Shown here piece by piece: positions 1 through 11,387 of a stretch of 64,000 nt of DNA. The notes beneath the pieces are model-generated. The model was not told the DNA's origin and did no database searches. It saw nothing but the letters and a program-made list of their open reading frames with translations. Source of the stretch: Polytrichum commune (taxonomy: Eukaryota > Streptophyta > Polytrichopsida > Polytrichales > Polytrichaceae); NCBI GenBank assembly GCA_950295325.1, contig OX485806.1, positions 29,264,001-29,328,000 on the forward strand, read 5' to 3'. Positions within the stretch are counted from its first letter, which is position 1, and each line of letters starts with the position of its first letter. The position numbers were made by a program, and so were the translations under genes.

Positions 1-435
1 GACGAGGCACGATTTGTACCTAGCTATGATCGGGGAGAACCGACGGCTAGTTCATTATCAGCCGATGGATTTCCCCTCATGGCTGGTCCAAATTTCCAAC
101 CATCGGATGGCAATCCGACTGTAATTTCAATCCTCCGGCAATTAGCCGATGGACTAGAAAATGTCCTGGAAATGTAGCCGATTCTTCTTGTGAGTTACTG
201 GATTTCAGCCGGAAGAAGTATTCAAATTTCAAATATTGGCCCGATACCCGTGTCTACATCTAACTTAGAAAGTATGATGCGTGTTGCTATAGAAGGCCCA
301 GACAATGATTTTGATGACATTCTAACAAGTGCTCTAGATCTTTGGAAGGATGCTGCTAAGTTTCGCTATTTGTATAGCAATCCAGAGCGCTATTTGTCTG
401 GGGCATCTAATGATGCACTTGAGGAAGTACCCTAA
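1..435 (+). pseudogene. C-terminal tail of a hAT-like transposase, with 5' repeat DNA
   Basis: An open frame at 190-435 encodes about 80 residues. It contains MRVAIEGP, then an acidic DFDDIL stretch, LDLWK and FRYLYSNPERYLS. This pattern resembles the end of the hAT dimerisation region of plant BED/DUF4371-type transposases (family knowledge, not searched). The methionine at 190 is only the first in frame; upstream coding would lie outside the window or is decayed. Bases 1-180 carry repeated GCCGAT/ATCGGC motifs, which recur at 680-840, as subterminal transposase-binding repeats often do. The first 50 bases also resemble one end of repeat family R4. No intact element can be drawn. Confidence 0.4.
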
Positions 436-679
436 ACCTTAAACTTTTTGAATTATGCAACCTTTCCATGACCAAATCCAATTGCTTCTATGAAGAATTG
501 GGGGACCCTTGGCCTTCAAGCGGTGAAAGCATTGCTAGGTTCAATTCCTGCCAAGGATATTAACTCTTCAAATTTAAAGTTTTGAACATGCCTTTCTTTT
601 CACTTATTCAAGATTTTGTACTAAGAAATGATTTCTAATAACTTTTCATACATTTTTTAAACAATTAGTGCTGATATGA

Positions 680-840
680 ATTCCATTTAATCGGATATTG
701 GCCAATGAAAATATGAAAATATAGGCAATTGGCCGATTGATTTTACAAAAGACCGGCTCTTGCCGATGTAAATTGGAAAAAATCCGACCCTTCATAGCAA
801 CTACCGGCAATTAGCCACTAAAGCTTCAAAAACTTCCCGA
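680..840. repeat. Second cluster of GCCGAT/CCGGCAATTAGCC motifs
   Basis: The motifs ATCGGATATTGGCC, GGCAATTGGCCGATTG, CTTGCCGATG and CCGGCAATTAGCC occur close together and match motifs in bases 50-180. With the transposase tail between them, the two clusters may be the subterminal region of one decayed element. Bases 436-680 show nothing recognisable. Confidence 0.4.
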
Positions 841-852
841 ACTCTGGTACCT

Positions 853-1044
853 AGTGTCACTTGCTATTTGGAGTTATGCGATGCTATAGTTTTTTTGTTA
901 CTATTGATGCAATGGTTTACCAACTAAAGATCTCGATGTTTTATAATGTCCAAACATACAATTTGACCTTTGTTGGCAAAATAATGAGACATATATTGTC
1001 AAAGTTTTAGGATCGCGTAATGAACTCAACTAGTAAGTGACACT
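853..1044. mobile_element. R11 MITE, copy 1
   Basis: The left end AGTGTCACTTGCTATTTGG and the right end CTAGTAAGTGACACT form inverted termini around a noncoding 192 bp body. The same body (ATGTCCAAACA..., TTGGCAAAATA...) recurs at 60110-60290 and 60892-61065. There is no coding capacity. The target duplication is not clear. Confidence 0.6.
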
Positions 1045-1059
1045 AAGTACAATCTTTAG

Positions 1060-2560
1060 TGTAGTTTAAGTTTTTGGTTTATGGGCCGGTGGATGGACGT
1101 AGGTTATTGTGACACTTGGTGTTTTAGAACTAGTAGGCAATGTTGTGGAGCCTAGTAGGTGGTCACGCTTAGTGTTTGTTTACTTGAGAAGAAATTTGTA
1201 GTTTTTGGGACCCGCTTTTGAAACGACTAGCCAATGAGAAGGGGACATGGAACAAATAAGAAACGTCACTAAAACAATCTTAGGACATATGTCACGTGAG
1301 TGACCAAATGTCCTCGGGGGATCCCCAATGTGAGACGGCGGCTTTTTAACCCCTAGAACACCGACATGCTCTCCACCCCCTTTTTAGGCCTAGTTCGTTG
1401 CAATTTCTTCAACGGTTCGTAACCTCCAAGATGTAGGAATTGCATAGCACATCCACCACACAAAATTTTGGGTCGTGGGTCGATGTAAGGACACAAGTTT
1501 TTGTGACACTTGGTAATTTTGGCTGCTAGGGCAATGTGGAGCGTTGGGTCATCCATTGTCACTTGGCATATATTTAATAGGATCTACTATTTAATGAACA
1601 TCCAATGAGAAGGAGACATGTAGTAGACGTACACCACTTAATGATTTTGGCCTATTTTGTTGCATTATCTTCAACCCTTCATAACATTATTCAGCCATGT
1701 GGGTTAGTTTCATGACCCTAGAATATGTCGATTATAATTTGTGAGGTCTCGAATAGAGCAAGAATGTCCATTTATTGTTCATACATTTAGGTTGTGACAC
1801 TTGGAAACTTGGGTGGAGTTTTACACTCGATACTATTCGGAGGAATCGCTGTTCACATGAAACATTTGTTCATCCAGTGTTATTCACCAAAAAACATTAT
1901 TCATAGCAGCACTATCACTGAAAATACCAACTTTATTCACAATATTCTTACTCTTCGTACATGGACTATCCACTATTTGTACCGGTGTCAGTTTGTTCCT
2001 AGTTTCTAAGTTTCTTCCCATGAAGGTAAGATAGATAGTGGAGACCCATACTAGATGCTACATATAGAATGGAACACAACCATGCAACTAAATAATGTTA
2101 CGTATATGACCCTTTATCTTGGAAATGCAAAGCGCATTCAACATCAAATTATGGATTTGTGGGTCAATGTCTAGATGAAGGTGTTTGTGACACTTGGTAT
2201 GTTAGTGTTTGGTAGGCACACAAAGGTTAGTGAGAAATTGGAGGTTTCATTGCACTAGCTTCCGGGACCCTATTTTTTTTTTTTGAAAAAAAAATTTAGC
2301 CTCGGATTATCCAACAAGAGCGAGACACATAGTGAATATACATGCAATAAGTATGTATAATAACACTAACCAAAATTATATCACACATACCTAAATTATT
2401 TGTGTGATCGAAGCCATAGAGGGTCCCAATGTGAGATGGATATTTTCGACCCCTAAATGTGCATGTGCTCTCCATCTCCTTTTCGGCGTATTTTGGCAGT
2501 GCGTCCTCTTTAGCTATTTATGACACCTAATCTAGGAAATGCATAGTACATCCAATCACA
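1060..2560. repeat. Degenerate repeat field with GTGACACTTGG units
   Basis: GTGACACTTGG occurs near 1109, 1503, 1794 and 2189. Around three of these the flanks also match (GGAATTGCATAGC..CATCCA, GGGTCNATGT). A segment at 1310-1480 (CCCAATGTGAGA, GCTCTCCA) is repeated at 2425-2560. This looks like old overlapping copies of one noncoding element family. I see no gene. Confidence 0.5.
1675..2095 (+). repeat. R6 dispersed repeat, copy 1
   Basis: It runs from CATAACATTATTCAGCCATG to GAATGGAACACAACCATGC and is collinear over about 420 bp with 43195-43610, with scattered mismatches and small indels. It is noncoding; the short open frames in it are not conserved between the copies. Confidence 0.6.
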
Positions 2561-2569
2561 CACACGGGT

Positions 2570-3869
2570 TGCTCATAAAGTCTACTTTTCATACAAAAAT
2601 TGAATTGTGGAGAACACAATGCAAATGTGGAGATAACTTTCACATGATAATGGAAAGGTGAAAGAGTACTCTTATGAACGGAGTGACCACAATATGTCAA
2701 GTTATTTCATTTATTTTCCTTTTCTTGTCTACATCAATATGTGCAATTAAAATTGCCCCATGTTAGTTATCGACATTCCAAAGTCTTTAGCAACATAACA
2801 CATTATAATGATTCATTTTGTTACAAAGGTTGCGTTACAGATGAGTCAACGAAGTAAAAAATAAAAAATAAAAAATGATATGATTTATATCCAATGTATT
2901 TTTCATTTGTGTCACTGAGGCGCTGTGAACGCCTCCCGTGTGGTCATGGACTAGGAAGACCTCGGCCATCGATTGCGATCTGACAGATCTAAAGGCTCCT
3001 ATGTTGTCCTTAAATAAAGCTTGAAAAACTTCATGTTGAATGAAATCTCCACCTCTATCTTCTCACAAAGCTTGGATGACATTTCCCAAACTAAGTCCTT
3101 CATCAAAACGGCTTGCGAAGGAGATGATGCCAACGGAGGGATTCGAACCTCTACCTCTTCCTTGCGAAGGGGAACTCCATTGGGAACTTTAGGGGAACCC
3201 TATGGGAACCTTCCAAACCCCACACAAATGCTCTCATATGATGGGATGAACTATCAACCCCTTCATCTTGCAAACAATGATTTTTCATCCACCAAATTTT
3301 CATCTGTCGGAAAAAAAATTCTTCGGGTTGCCTGAACACTTTCGTAGACCGTAAGATGAGACTCTATGAATGGATGGCTTGGATGTGGTATGCTCACGAC
3401 CACACACCCTCTAGTCACAACGCTTCAATGACATGGATTTTACATGGGTAAAGAAAGAGGAAACCTATTTGCAAAGGCAACCAAATTGCACATACATACA
3501 TACATACCAGTGTACCTTTTTCCAGGAACATGAGCAGGCTTGTTACGGTATCAGTGACTCAGTGCTTTAGATATGGGAGCCGTCCGGATATTTACGTAAA
3601 TTTTTATAAACGTATCATAATAAACTGAACCCCGGGACTCGAGTCGTAATTATTATCATTATTATAGTTATTTTTCTTTTTGAAAGGCTGCTAGATTAAC
3701 ACTTGTCACTTGTGGTGGAAGCAAGTACATACGCCAAAAATGTGAGGCGAACAAACAGCCGGCTAAGCCAGTCCAGGGACCGACACATGGGACGCGTTTT
3801 GCAAGGCGGAGGGCCGTCCTTGGGGACCTTTCAATTTGTCAGCCTTTAAAAAATTTAAGGTACGTGGCA
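2570..3869. other. Intergenic stretch, no feature recognised
   Basis: AT-rich sequence with short open frames in both directions (for example 3021-3335) that match nothing I recognise and have no splice or family support. A stretch near 3100-3200 (GAGGGATTCGAACCTC) looks like the T-arm of a tRNA, but no acceptor stem or anticodon arm surrounds it. Confidence 0.3.
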
Positions 3870-4670
3870 GGTGTCCCGGGAGACTTTTGGGCATAATCTT
3901 CGGCCAAACTCCGAGTGTTTCTTCCAAGTCCATCCGGTTACATGTGGTGATCTTTCAGTATTTCTTTCTTAAAGTTGAGGTATACTCTATAAATTCCTTT
4001 AAATCGACCGGCACTCTTTCAAAATGTATTGGAACTTCAACTGGTTATTTCTCAAATGAATAACTAACCAACGTCGGGCAATCTGACGTGAATTTGAGCC
4101 CATCGGCACTACCCTGCTCAAGAATCTTCTTGGTGCAGGGTGAGGTTTACTGCCTACCTTGTGGAGGGTGGGTTCTTGGCTTCCTACTTATCTAGCTGAA
4201 TTTTCTCCGTCGAGTAGAGAGAATATTTCACAGCAGGGGTCGAACCGCCAACCACTCCAATCAGAAATGGGTACCTATCCACTATCACCCGGTACTTTAG
4301 GGTCATCTCGGACTTGTTATTTCTGAACCCCACAGTTTCATCTGTAACTAGCGGTTGGGTTCTCCGCAACCATTAGTTGTGCGGGCCTTATGTGGTCACT
4401 CTTCTGAATGCGACACTTATATTTGAGTAGCATATAGTAGTGACGGGGGAGAATCGACCACTAATTACAAATGGACCGGTTGATTTTGAGAAACAACTGG
4501 TTGAAGTTCATTTTGAAAGTTCATTGATCAATTTAGGGGAATCTATGGAATATACCTCAAATTCAATAAATCAATACCAAAACATCACAACATGTAACCA
4601 ATTAGACTTGGAAACACTAGGATCTTGATGATTATGCCCACCAATCCCCCCGGACACCGGTCTATCGTTA
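3870..4670. repeat. Two inverted R4 repeats flanking one R2 repeat
   Basis: R4 copy 1 (3870-4070) and R4 copy 2 in opposite orientation (4440-4670) share the run TTTTGGGCATAAT..., GTTTCCAAGTCC, CCGGTTACATGT and CAACTGGTTATTTCTCAAA. Between them at 4097-4330 is R2, with TTGGTGCAGGGTGAGGTT and GTAGAGAGAATATTTCACAGC, which recurs at 9740-9950 and, inverted, near 60418-60525. R4 has CGGGGAGA-like ends and repeated CCGGTT motifs. All of it is noncoding. Confidence 0.6.
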
Positions 4671-4679
4671 TATGAAAAG

Positions 4680-5860
4680 ATTGGTACAACAATATGTGCA
4701 ATTAGGTTGCCCCACACTAATATATCAACAATCTACACTATTTGGAATATTTACAACAATATTGTACAATAAATATAATCTAATGTGGTTGATGTGGTTG
4801 ATGTGCAAATGAATAAACACAATTATAAGTTCAAACTTAAAACATTGTTGCGAAGGCCTATGTGATCGCTTAAAGAGAAAGAGATTTTATACGTTGACTC
4901 TCGTAACTTTTGCATCTCAATTCCAACTTTGAACCTGAAATGACAACCTCTATGAGTTGCAATTGCTAACCATGATGAAACGATCATGGACCCGATCCAG
5001 TAGTCAAAATTTAATGTGATGCTCAAAGTGCCCACATTAGGGGCACATGCCTTACAACAAATAGCAAGGGGCCTAAAACCACAATTTCTTTCACAGATTT
5101 TGCTCCAGCCAATTGAACGGAGAGAGAGGGAATTATCACATACAAACGTACTTTTCATCCATCTAACATAAAAGCTTGGCCCCTTATAGGTTTGTGGCCA
5201 ATGGCAAATGACTTGGAGTAGACTTTTTCAAGGTCTCTAAAGATCACTTTGGTGTCCAATCAACTACGAATAATAACCTCCAGCTTGCATATTGTTTCAA
5301 GGCTTTTATGTTGGATGAATAAGAGGTAGTACACTTGTATGCGATAATTCCATCTCTCTCTCCCAAATTGAACAACAAAGTAAATAAAACATGCAACTTC
5401 TCCCATAAATTCCAGTAATATGCTCACTTGCATCAAGGTGCGATGCTTGGATCACTATATTCGGTAATTGGAGACTTTTTCATGATTTTGAGACTATTAA
5501 TTAAGGACATGATTTTCAAATAAAGAACAAGAACAACACAAAAATATACTCGATGTGACATAAAGCGATTCATGTGGGCAACACTAACTAATTTGGCACA
5601 AATACATGTCATCATAATAAGAAATTGGACAAAATATTAAACCATTTGCATTTACTTTAAGACTTTCCAAAGTCTCTAATTAACGAATATAGTGATTTGG
5701 AGGACATTGCACAACTATCGAATTTGCCTTGAATTCCTTCCCACAGATACATTGTGACGCCCCACCCTTAGAGATCTTTCTCCTTGATGTAAGAGTCTTT
5801 TCTACAAGAGTCTTAAGGCCCCTCTCCACTCGGCCCTACCTAAGTCTACATTAGATGTTG
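4680..5860. other. Intergenic stretch, no feature recognised
   Basis: AT-rich sequence. The minus-strand open frame at 4823-5158 (111 codons) shows no recognisable domain and no splice context. Fragments such as GTACTTTTCATCCATCTAACATAAAAGC near 5150 recur near 28720 and 41810, so part of this stretch is dispersed repeat. Confidence 0.3.
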
Positions 5861-6060
5861 TAATTTAGTGTCACCAATTCTATTTGTCTTCCTCAATACT
5901 AATTGTGAACCGCCCTTGTAGTGCCACCAAACACTAAATGTTAACCTAACAATATTTGTCACCCCTTGTTGAAAAAAAAGCATTGGGCATTATAGTTTTA
6001 CAATGTTGGAATTACTGTCACTTACTAAGTGATTTTTCATCCAAATTTCAATCATCAATG
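5861..6060 (+). repeat. R1 dispersed repeat, copy 1
   Basis: Contains TTTAGTGTCACCAATTCTAT, CTCAATACTAATTGT, AACACTAAATGT and TTACTAAGTGATTTTTCATCC. The same ordered blocks occur at 24945-25140 and 45575-45790. Noncoding; probably a MITE or solo fragment. Boundaries are approximate. Confidence 0.6.
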
Positions 6061-7027
6061 ATGTAGAATACCAAAGTTTATAAGTGTTTCATTACATAAA
6101 TTTACAATTGGAATGTCAGTTGCTCTAACTTATTCATAACACAGGTGTCATTGGAAGAGTAACCACAGCGGCATTGACCCCTAAATCCTTGAGAGACCCC
6201 AAAATGACCAATTTTTGATGGTTTTTGTTTCGAATGAGCCCTTTGACTTTTTTAGATGGAGGTGATATTTCTATCAACATTAATGGATTCCATTTTGCAT
6301 CCAATGTCCCACATTCCATTGGACTTGGACTAAAGCTTAGCCTTGTGGAATTTTTCAGAGTCATCATCCAACACCCCAAATTCCATTTGGACGAAACCTC
6401 ATGACACACTAGGGAATGTGTCAGCTAAAAGAACAACACTCATATGGAGGCATAAGTATAATAGACGATCAGAGCCCGCGCCGCCTAAATTACCTAAATG
6501 TCCGCCGGTTGTCGCGCCTAAATTAACAAGTTGTGCAGTGGTGCAAGAAGGAGCGTGCGTGTGCCTTGGACAATCGATCTCACACTTGTATCGCTCTAAG
6601 GTAGAGGCTCATATTTCCGAGCAGGTTGTAATTCCGACCCCTACGAACAGTGTCAGCTGACCAGAAGGTGACTTGGGGGGAGCGCAAAAGCGACCACAAA
6701 GGTGCTTTTAGGCGTCATGGTCGGTTATAGGTCCTTCCTTAGTTGGGGTGGGGGGTCTCTGTGGATGAAAAATGCAGGGTCGTTGAGCGGAAACCGGATC
6801 CTAGGCGGTTGAGGTTAATTCCTTGTGGCTCATAAATTGAACATATTGGGGGGTGATTTTTGAATAAAGATGATCATTTTTGGGAACCACAACGTGGGCT
6901 TAGAGTGACGGTTTGCTCTTAATTAAAAGCCATGGGGAACAATTGTGCCTATAAGTTTGGTTGGTTGTGTGAGCAAAGGAGGCAGTTTTGGAGGGTTAGG
7001 AAGGAGCGGACTAAGGTTATCCGAGCA
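6061..7027. other. Intergenic stretch, no feature recognised
   Basis: Overlapping opposite-strand open frames at 6134-6409 and 6343-6660 show no domain. GCCGCCTAAATT, CCTAAATG and GCGCCTAAATTAAC near 6480-6530 resemble CGCCTAAA motifs near 9130-9190, so this is probably repeat-derived. Confidence 0.3.
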
Positions 7028-7350
7028 GCATCCGTCACTGAACACAATAAAGAACAAAAATAATCTTTGACCTTGTGTTATATATACACGTGCACAATTA
7101 ATCCATCACACGCACTCATCACCTTCGGTAGCTTCTCACAGACCTAATCATACCCAATAGCATGTTAACCCAATGATGAGCAACACCTCTCCTCATCTCC
7201 ATTGTAGAACCCAACAAGCCATCAAACTCTTCACCGGTACAGAGAAACATGACCATTCATGCAATCCCAGCATCCGACACCGAACACAATGAAGAGCCAA
7301 AAATCTTTGACCTTGTGTACACGTGCACTAATAACTCATCACACGCACTT
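7028..7350 (+). repeat. Direct duplication upstream of the transposase pseudogene
   Basis: The block at 7028-7115 (CACTGAACACAAT..AAAGAAC, ATCTTTGACCTTGTGT, ACACGTGCAC, CATCACACGCACT) is repeated at 7268-7350 with small changes, at a spacing of about 240 bp. No gene is evident. Confidence 0.55.
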
Positions 7351-7412
7351 GGGGGGGAGTGGGCGGGAATGGGGGGCGGGGAAAGCACCTTGTGGGGGGA
7401 GTGGGGGGGCCA
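7351..7412 (+). other. G-rich tract with G-quadruplex potential
   Basis: The plus strand carries at least four G-runs of three or more within 31 bases (7351-7381), with loops AGT, C, AAT and C, followed by two more long G-runs up to 7410. This fits the canonical G3+N1-7 quadruplex pattern. A regulatory role is not shown. Confidence 0.5.
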
Positions 7413-8198
7413 CTGCTGGGTATCCAGCTCATATATGGACGGAAATGCAATCCTTGCCGCCATCAGCAAGGTCGCTTTAGGGAGGAGAATCTGACACCAT
7501 CCGCAATTTTTTTTAGCCTTGCAGGTTTAGGCTTAAGTCACCTGCGCTTAGTTTCAGGGTGCCCACTTCTCTAAACAGCACCCACTCTATGTGTATCAGA
7601 TGGTCACTCTAGTGCCATTGTTTTGAAAATTCATAGGTAATTACAGACTTATTGAAAAATAATTTTTTTTGGGGGGAAGGCCTCTTCATACTTTGCGGAG
7701 CATTGAAATTTTATAAACATTTTGTCCTGTCATTCTTACTATCCAAATCCGAAATTCAGTCGGGAATTGGGTCCTCTGCCTTATGCAATGTCCGGGAATC
7801 GTTCGTCGGGGTATGTTAAGGACAATGACGTCCGTTATGGTCTTAAGGTTGCGCATCGTGACCCCAAATCGTCAAAAGTGACCGGCCTTCAATGCCGCTT
7901 TTGCATTGCATTTGGTCGGGAGGAGAAGGTTGGGTCGAAGCGCAAGGTTGCGACTATTGTTCAAGGATGGAGCCATCTCTTCCATTATGATAATATTGAG
8001 AACCATTTTTCGCAACGAGCATTATGGTCAATGGGCTCTATACCAAGCTCTTGAATCCTCTTCTGAGCGCGCTTCTTCATTCTTCGATGACGTTCCGGTT
8101 ATGTTCAAGAACTTCATCAAAGCGCATTTCCCATCTTCGTCTTTGGGCGCTGAGCGACAAATTGTCTACAATATCGAGAACGACATTGTGGATACTTA

Positions 8199-8580
8199 GG
8201 GCAAGCCCAGTGACCCTACACTTGCATTTGCATTTGCGCTTTCTCATCCGCGATGCAGATGCAGATGCAGGATATTGGTCCAGTCACCCTGCTATACCCT
8301 AAAATTGGATGTAAAATAATACAGGAAGTGCAAAACTTCCTGCATTTCAGCAAGATATGCAGGGAGCCTGCTATCAGCTAAGGAAAAACAACTTCATGGC
8401 GGTTTTTAACTAAAGACAGCTCAATATGGTAGGGCCGCAGAAAACTACAAATCATTTTAGAGGAAATTTTGAGGTAGTAAGGTAGAATGAGTGGCAGTTT
8501 TGCTTGGGTCTGCATTTTGGGTGGAGGCCACTTTTCATTCCCAGATGCAGATTCAGATCCAGGAACAGCTGGGCTTGCTC
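8199..8580. mobile_element. PIF/Harbinger-like MITE inside the pseudogene
   Basis: The element is 382 bp and flanked by TTA on both sides (8196-8198 and 8581-8583). Its ends are GGGCAAGCCCAG and, reverse-complemented, GAGCAAGCCCAG. Subterminal GATGCA motifs are repeated at both ends (8250-8271 and 8541-8556). There is no coding capacity. The TTA target and G-rich ends fit the PIF/Harbinger (Tourist-like) type. Confidence 0.8.
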
Positions 8581-8583
8581 TTA

Positions 8584-8840
8584 GTGGCCTTACCAACTAC
8601 AATGAGCCAATTGGGCCATTATGAGACAATCCTTTTGTCACAATTGATGAGATCTTCCATATTACAATTGATTATTTGCATGGTTTTATAAACACATGTG
8701 GGTGTGTTGGAATGGTTGAGTGTATTTAAAGAACCCTCAACGGGTATTCTCTCGTACCAACTAGCAATCATTACGTTCTCATCACGTTCCCTACATTAAA
8801 ATGAGCAGACCAATTGGCTCATTTTAGTTGATAAGGCCAC
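8584..8840. mobile_element. Inverted-repeat element next to the MITE
   Basis: The left end GTGGCCTTACCAACTA..AATGAGCCAATTGG matches, in reverse complement, the right end around 8805-8840 (CCAATTGGCTCATTTTAGTTGATAAGGCCAC). That gives inverted termini of about 33 bp around a 190 bp noncoding middle. Coding similarity of the host pseudogene resumes just after it. A clean target duplication is not visible. Confidence 0.6.
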
Positions 8841-9079
8841 TGTCTATTATGGGTGACATGATGTTCAATCCCAAAGACCAAGACGACAGTATTGCAAACA
8901 ATGACGCGGATGAGGAGCATGCATGCATTCGGCATTGCGGCTGAGCTTAATGTTGTAGAGTCCGACTTTTCGATCGTGCATTGGGAGAACGATTTGTTCC
9001 ACAAGCGTTTATTGGACTTTGGATTAGGAGGAGTCATGCAGGCAAAACAGTTCTTGTTCATAGAGCAGTTCCAACATTG

Positions 9080-10259
9080 ATAAATGCTAACCAACCATTT
9101 TCCTGCTTGATAAAGCCTTCATTTGGCCCCCAGCCGCCTAAACTAGCCATTCCCTGATGCGCCTAAATCAAGTTAATTTAGGTGATTCAGGCGACCTTCT
9201 AATATACGCATGCCTGTTCATATGTACTTGGAAAGCTATGAAAATTTGCAAGGATTTATTTTATTTTATGTTAAAGATATCTACAGTTGGGATTGGTAAG
9301 TGTTTATTCTCTTCAACCTATACTTGTGATATAGGTTATTCTCTTTTTGATTACCGATTGGTCACCATACCTATAATCCTTGATTCCCGTCTTTGATACT
9401 TGTAGCACCTAAATATGCTTGCAATCTAAACCAAGTTGTCAACTTAGCCACTGACACTTGGCTAAGTTGCATTTTCATCATGACATGTCATCAGTGAGCG
9501 AAATTCTACTGTGTGGAAATAGGTTGGCCTAAGCTGCGAAAATGGGATGGTGGTCGGGAATGGATCGCCGACTTTAGATTCTTGACTTTGGGACCTCGGT
9601 TATGCAAGCCAACACATAGAAGGAGCAAGGACTTGAATGGCGCAGATTATACGCTTGTGCTGGGAAATTCTTCCTCTCATAGATATGTATTTAAGTTAAG
9701 TAGAACGTGTGAGTGGCCAACATTGGCCCATTGGCCATTAGCCCTATCATGCTCAAGAATCCTTTTGGTGCAGGGTGGGGTTCACTGCCTACCTTGCGGT
9801 GGGTGGACGCTTGGCTTCCTACCCACCTAGCTAGTTTTTTTTCTGTCAAGTAGAGAGAAGATTTCACAGCATGAATCAAACCGCCAACCACTCCGTTCGA
9901 AAATGGGTACCTCTCCATTATCACCCACAAGTTTAGGGTCAATTTGGACCCTTAAGTGCACATATCGGTGTACCTTGGTACATTGCGGGGGAGTCACCTT
10001 ACACCAATTCATGCAAGAAGATCTCCACACATATGGTGACTACTCTTCGATCGGCCAGGCTTCGATCGGCCAGACCCTTGGAGTTCCCCATTCACCGGAG
10101 TTTTGAAGGACGCTACCATGCAATGATTTTGATATTTAAGGTGCCCACCCTCTCAATCTCCGCATGTTGTATGTGAGTCTATAGTTAATAAGTTAATTTG
10201 AGCTTCAGTTTGATTTGGATCCAATTTATGCTGAATTGAGTTTAAGGTAGATGGGCCTC
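9080..10259. repeat. Repeat stretch with R8 copy 1 and R2 copy 2
   Basis: R8 at 9400-9560 (GTAGCACCTAAATATG, GTTGTCAACTTAGCC, GGAAATAGGTTGG) matches 45012-45185. R2 at 9740-9950 (TTTGGTGCAGGGTGGGG, GTAGAGAGAAGATTTCACAGC, GGGTACCTCTCCATTATCAC) matches 4097-4330. Small CGCCTAAAT/ATTTAGGTG inverted motifs lie at 9150-9190. No gene. Confidence 0.55.
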
Positions 10260-10640
10260 AAGTGGCTCGTTTTCTCAACTCAGATCCCCTATATTTGATT
10301 GGTATGTGGTTTGGTTGAGGATCAAAGAGCAAATCTCATAAAGATACGTGTTAAAATGAGATTAGATTACATTTTCAAATATTGATAACTACTCTACACT
10401 CAATTGTGAATGTAACTGGGAGAACCTATGTATCCAGTTGAGAAATCAACAAACGTGCACTTCCGGTAATCATAACTAAATAAAGGGGGGGGGGGTTCAA
10501 ATTTCAATTTGGTTTTTGCGTGTGTTTCATCGTAGATTTGCTAATGCAACGTGAGTTTTGTTGTGTGAATCTAATTGGTAGAAGTTGGAGAACATGGAAA
10601 ACGAACCAAATAACACCCACATACCTTAAGGTAGAACTGC
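10260..10640 (+). repeat. R7 dispersed repeat, copy 1
   Basis: Contains ATATTTGATTGGT.TGTGGTT, GAGGATCAAA, AACCTATGTAT, AAACGTGCACTTCC and GTTGGAGAACATGGAAAACG. It matches 43100-43800, where R6 interrupts it, and more weakly 59260-59600. A G9 tract lies near 10486-10495. Noncoding. Confidence 0.6.
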
Positions 10641-11349
10641 CCAATTCTGTTAGTGATCCCAACCCCAACACCCACTTCTCCTCAAAGTGGGCAGCTATGT
10701 ACTTGAACATGAACACCAGTTGTATTGATCTAAGGATTAAAAACACAGCTCATTGGTTGAAAGAAACAAAGTGTTAATGATCGAATCTGTCCATTTTGAA
10801 GGGGGTTGTGTGACTAGAAAAAGTCAAATGAGGTTTTTGACTTTAAACTTCTCTAAAATATTGCAAAATGTATTATGCTCTAATTAATATGAGCTTAATG
10901 TCCTTGTGCTCATAACTTAATTGCTATTCCAAATATAATAGTGAAAAATTCATTTGGGGTCAACATGAGAGGCCGTAAGTGCTAAAAGAGTTTGTGATGG
11001 ATGCTTCTACCTTAGCATCAAACCTAGGTACATACTTTCACAAGTTGCACCATCAAAACTATTGTCCTTTATTTGCTATATTGAGTACATTGTAGAATTA
11101 ACATTCGTTGTGAACAATCGAACAATCATTTTACAATGGAAAGTATATGTAAGTAACGATTGCATGATAAGTATGTGATGAGTACTATATGCTAGCTATT
11201 TCTTTATTTATTTTTTTAGTTGCTACACCCAATTTTTGATAGCATACTCTCGGATTACATATTTTTAAATTAAATATAATATTCAAATAAACATGATTTA
11301 AGATTAGATTTGGAGAAAATTGGGCCGAATGATTATCCATACTATTTTT

Positions 11350-11387
<38 letters not shown>

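Larger units (their letters stand above)
7722..9079 (+). pseudogene. Broken BED-finger transposase-like gene, split by inserted DNA
   Basis: The frame from 7722 (perhaps starting at MSGNRSSGY, 7782) has a zinc-finger-like core CRFCIAFGREE...H, as in N-terminal BED fingers of hAT-type proteins. In the T-run near 8008-8012 the frame shifts: a second frame continues with FRNEHYGQWALYQ, SFFDDVPVMFKNFIKAHFP and RQIVYNIENDIVDT to 8196. At 8199-8580 a MITE is inserted, and a second inverted-repeat element follows to about 8840. Coding similarity then resumes with MGDMMFNPKDQDDS (about 8850-8885) and, after another frame change, AAELNVVESDFSIVHWEND to 9079. Breaks are one frameshift in the T-run, the insertion, and a further frameshift with a stop near 8940. 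No catalytic domain is visible, so the transposase assignment is inference; a non-transposase BED protein is possible. Confidence 0.6.

Noticed and set aside
3120..3160. tRNA-like T-arm GAGGGATTCGAACCTC
   Set aside because: No matching acceptor, D-arm or anticodon arm around it on either strand.
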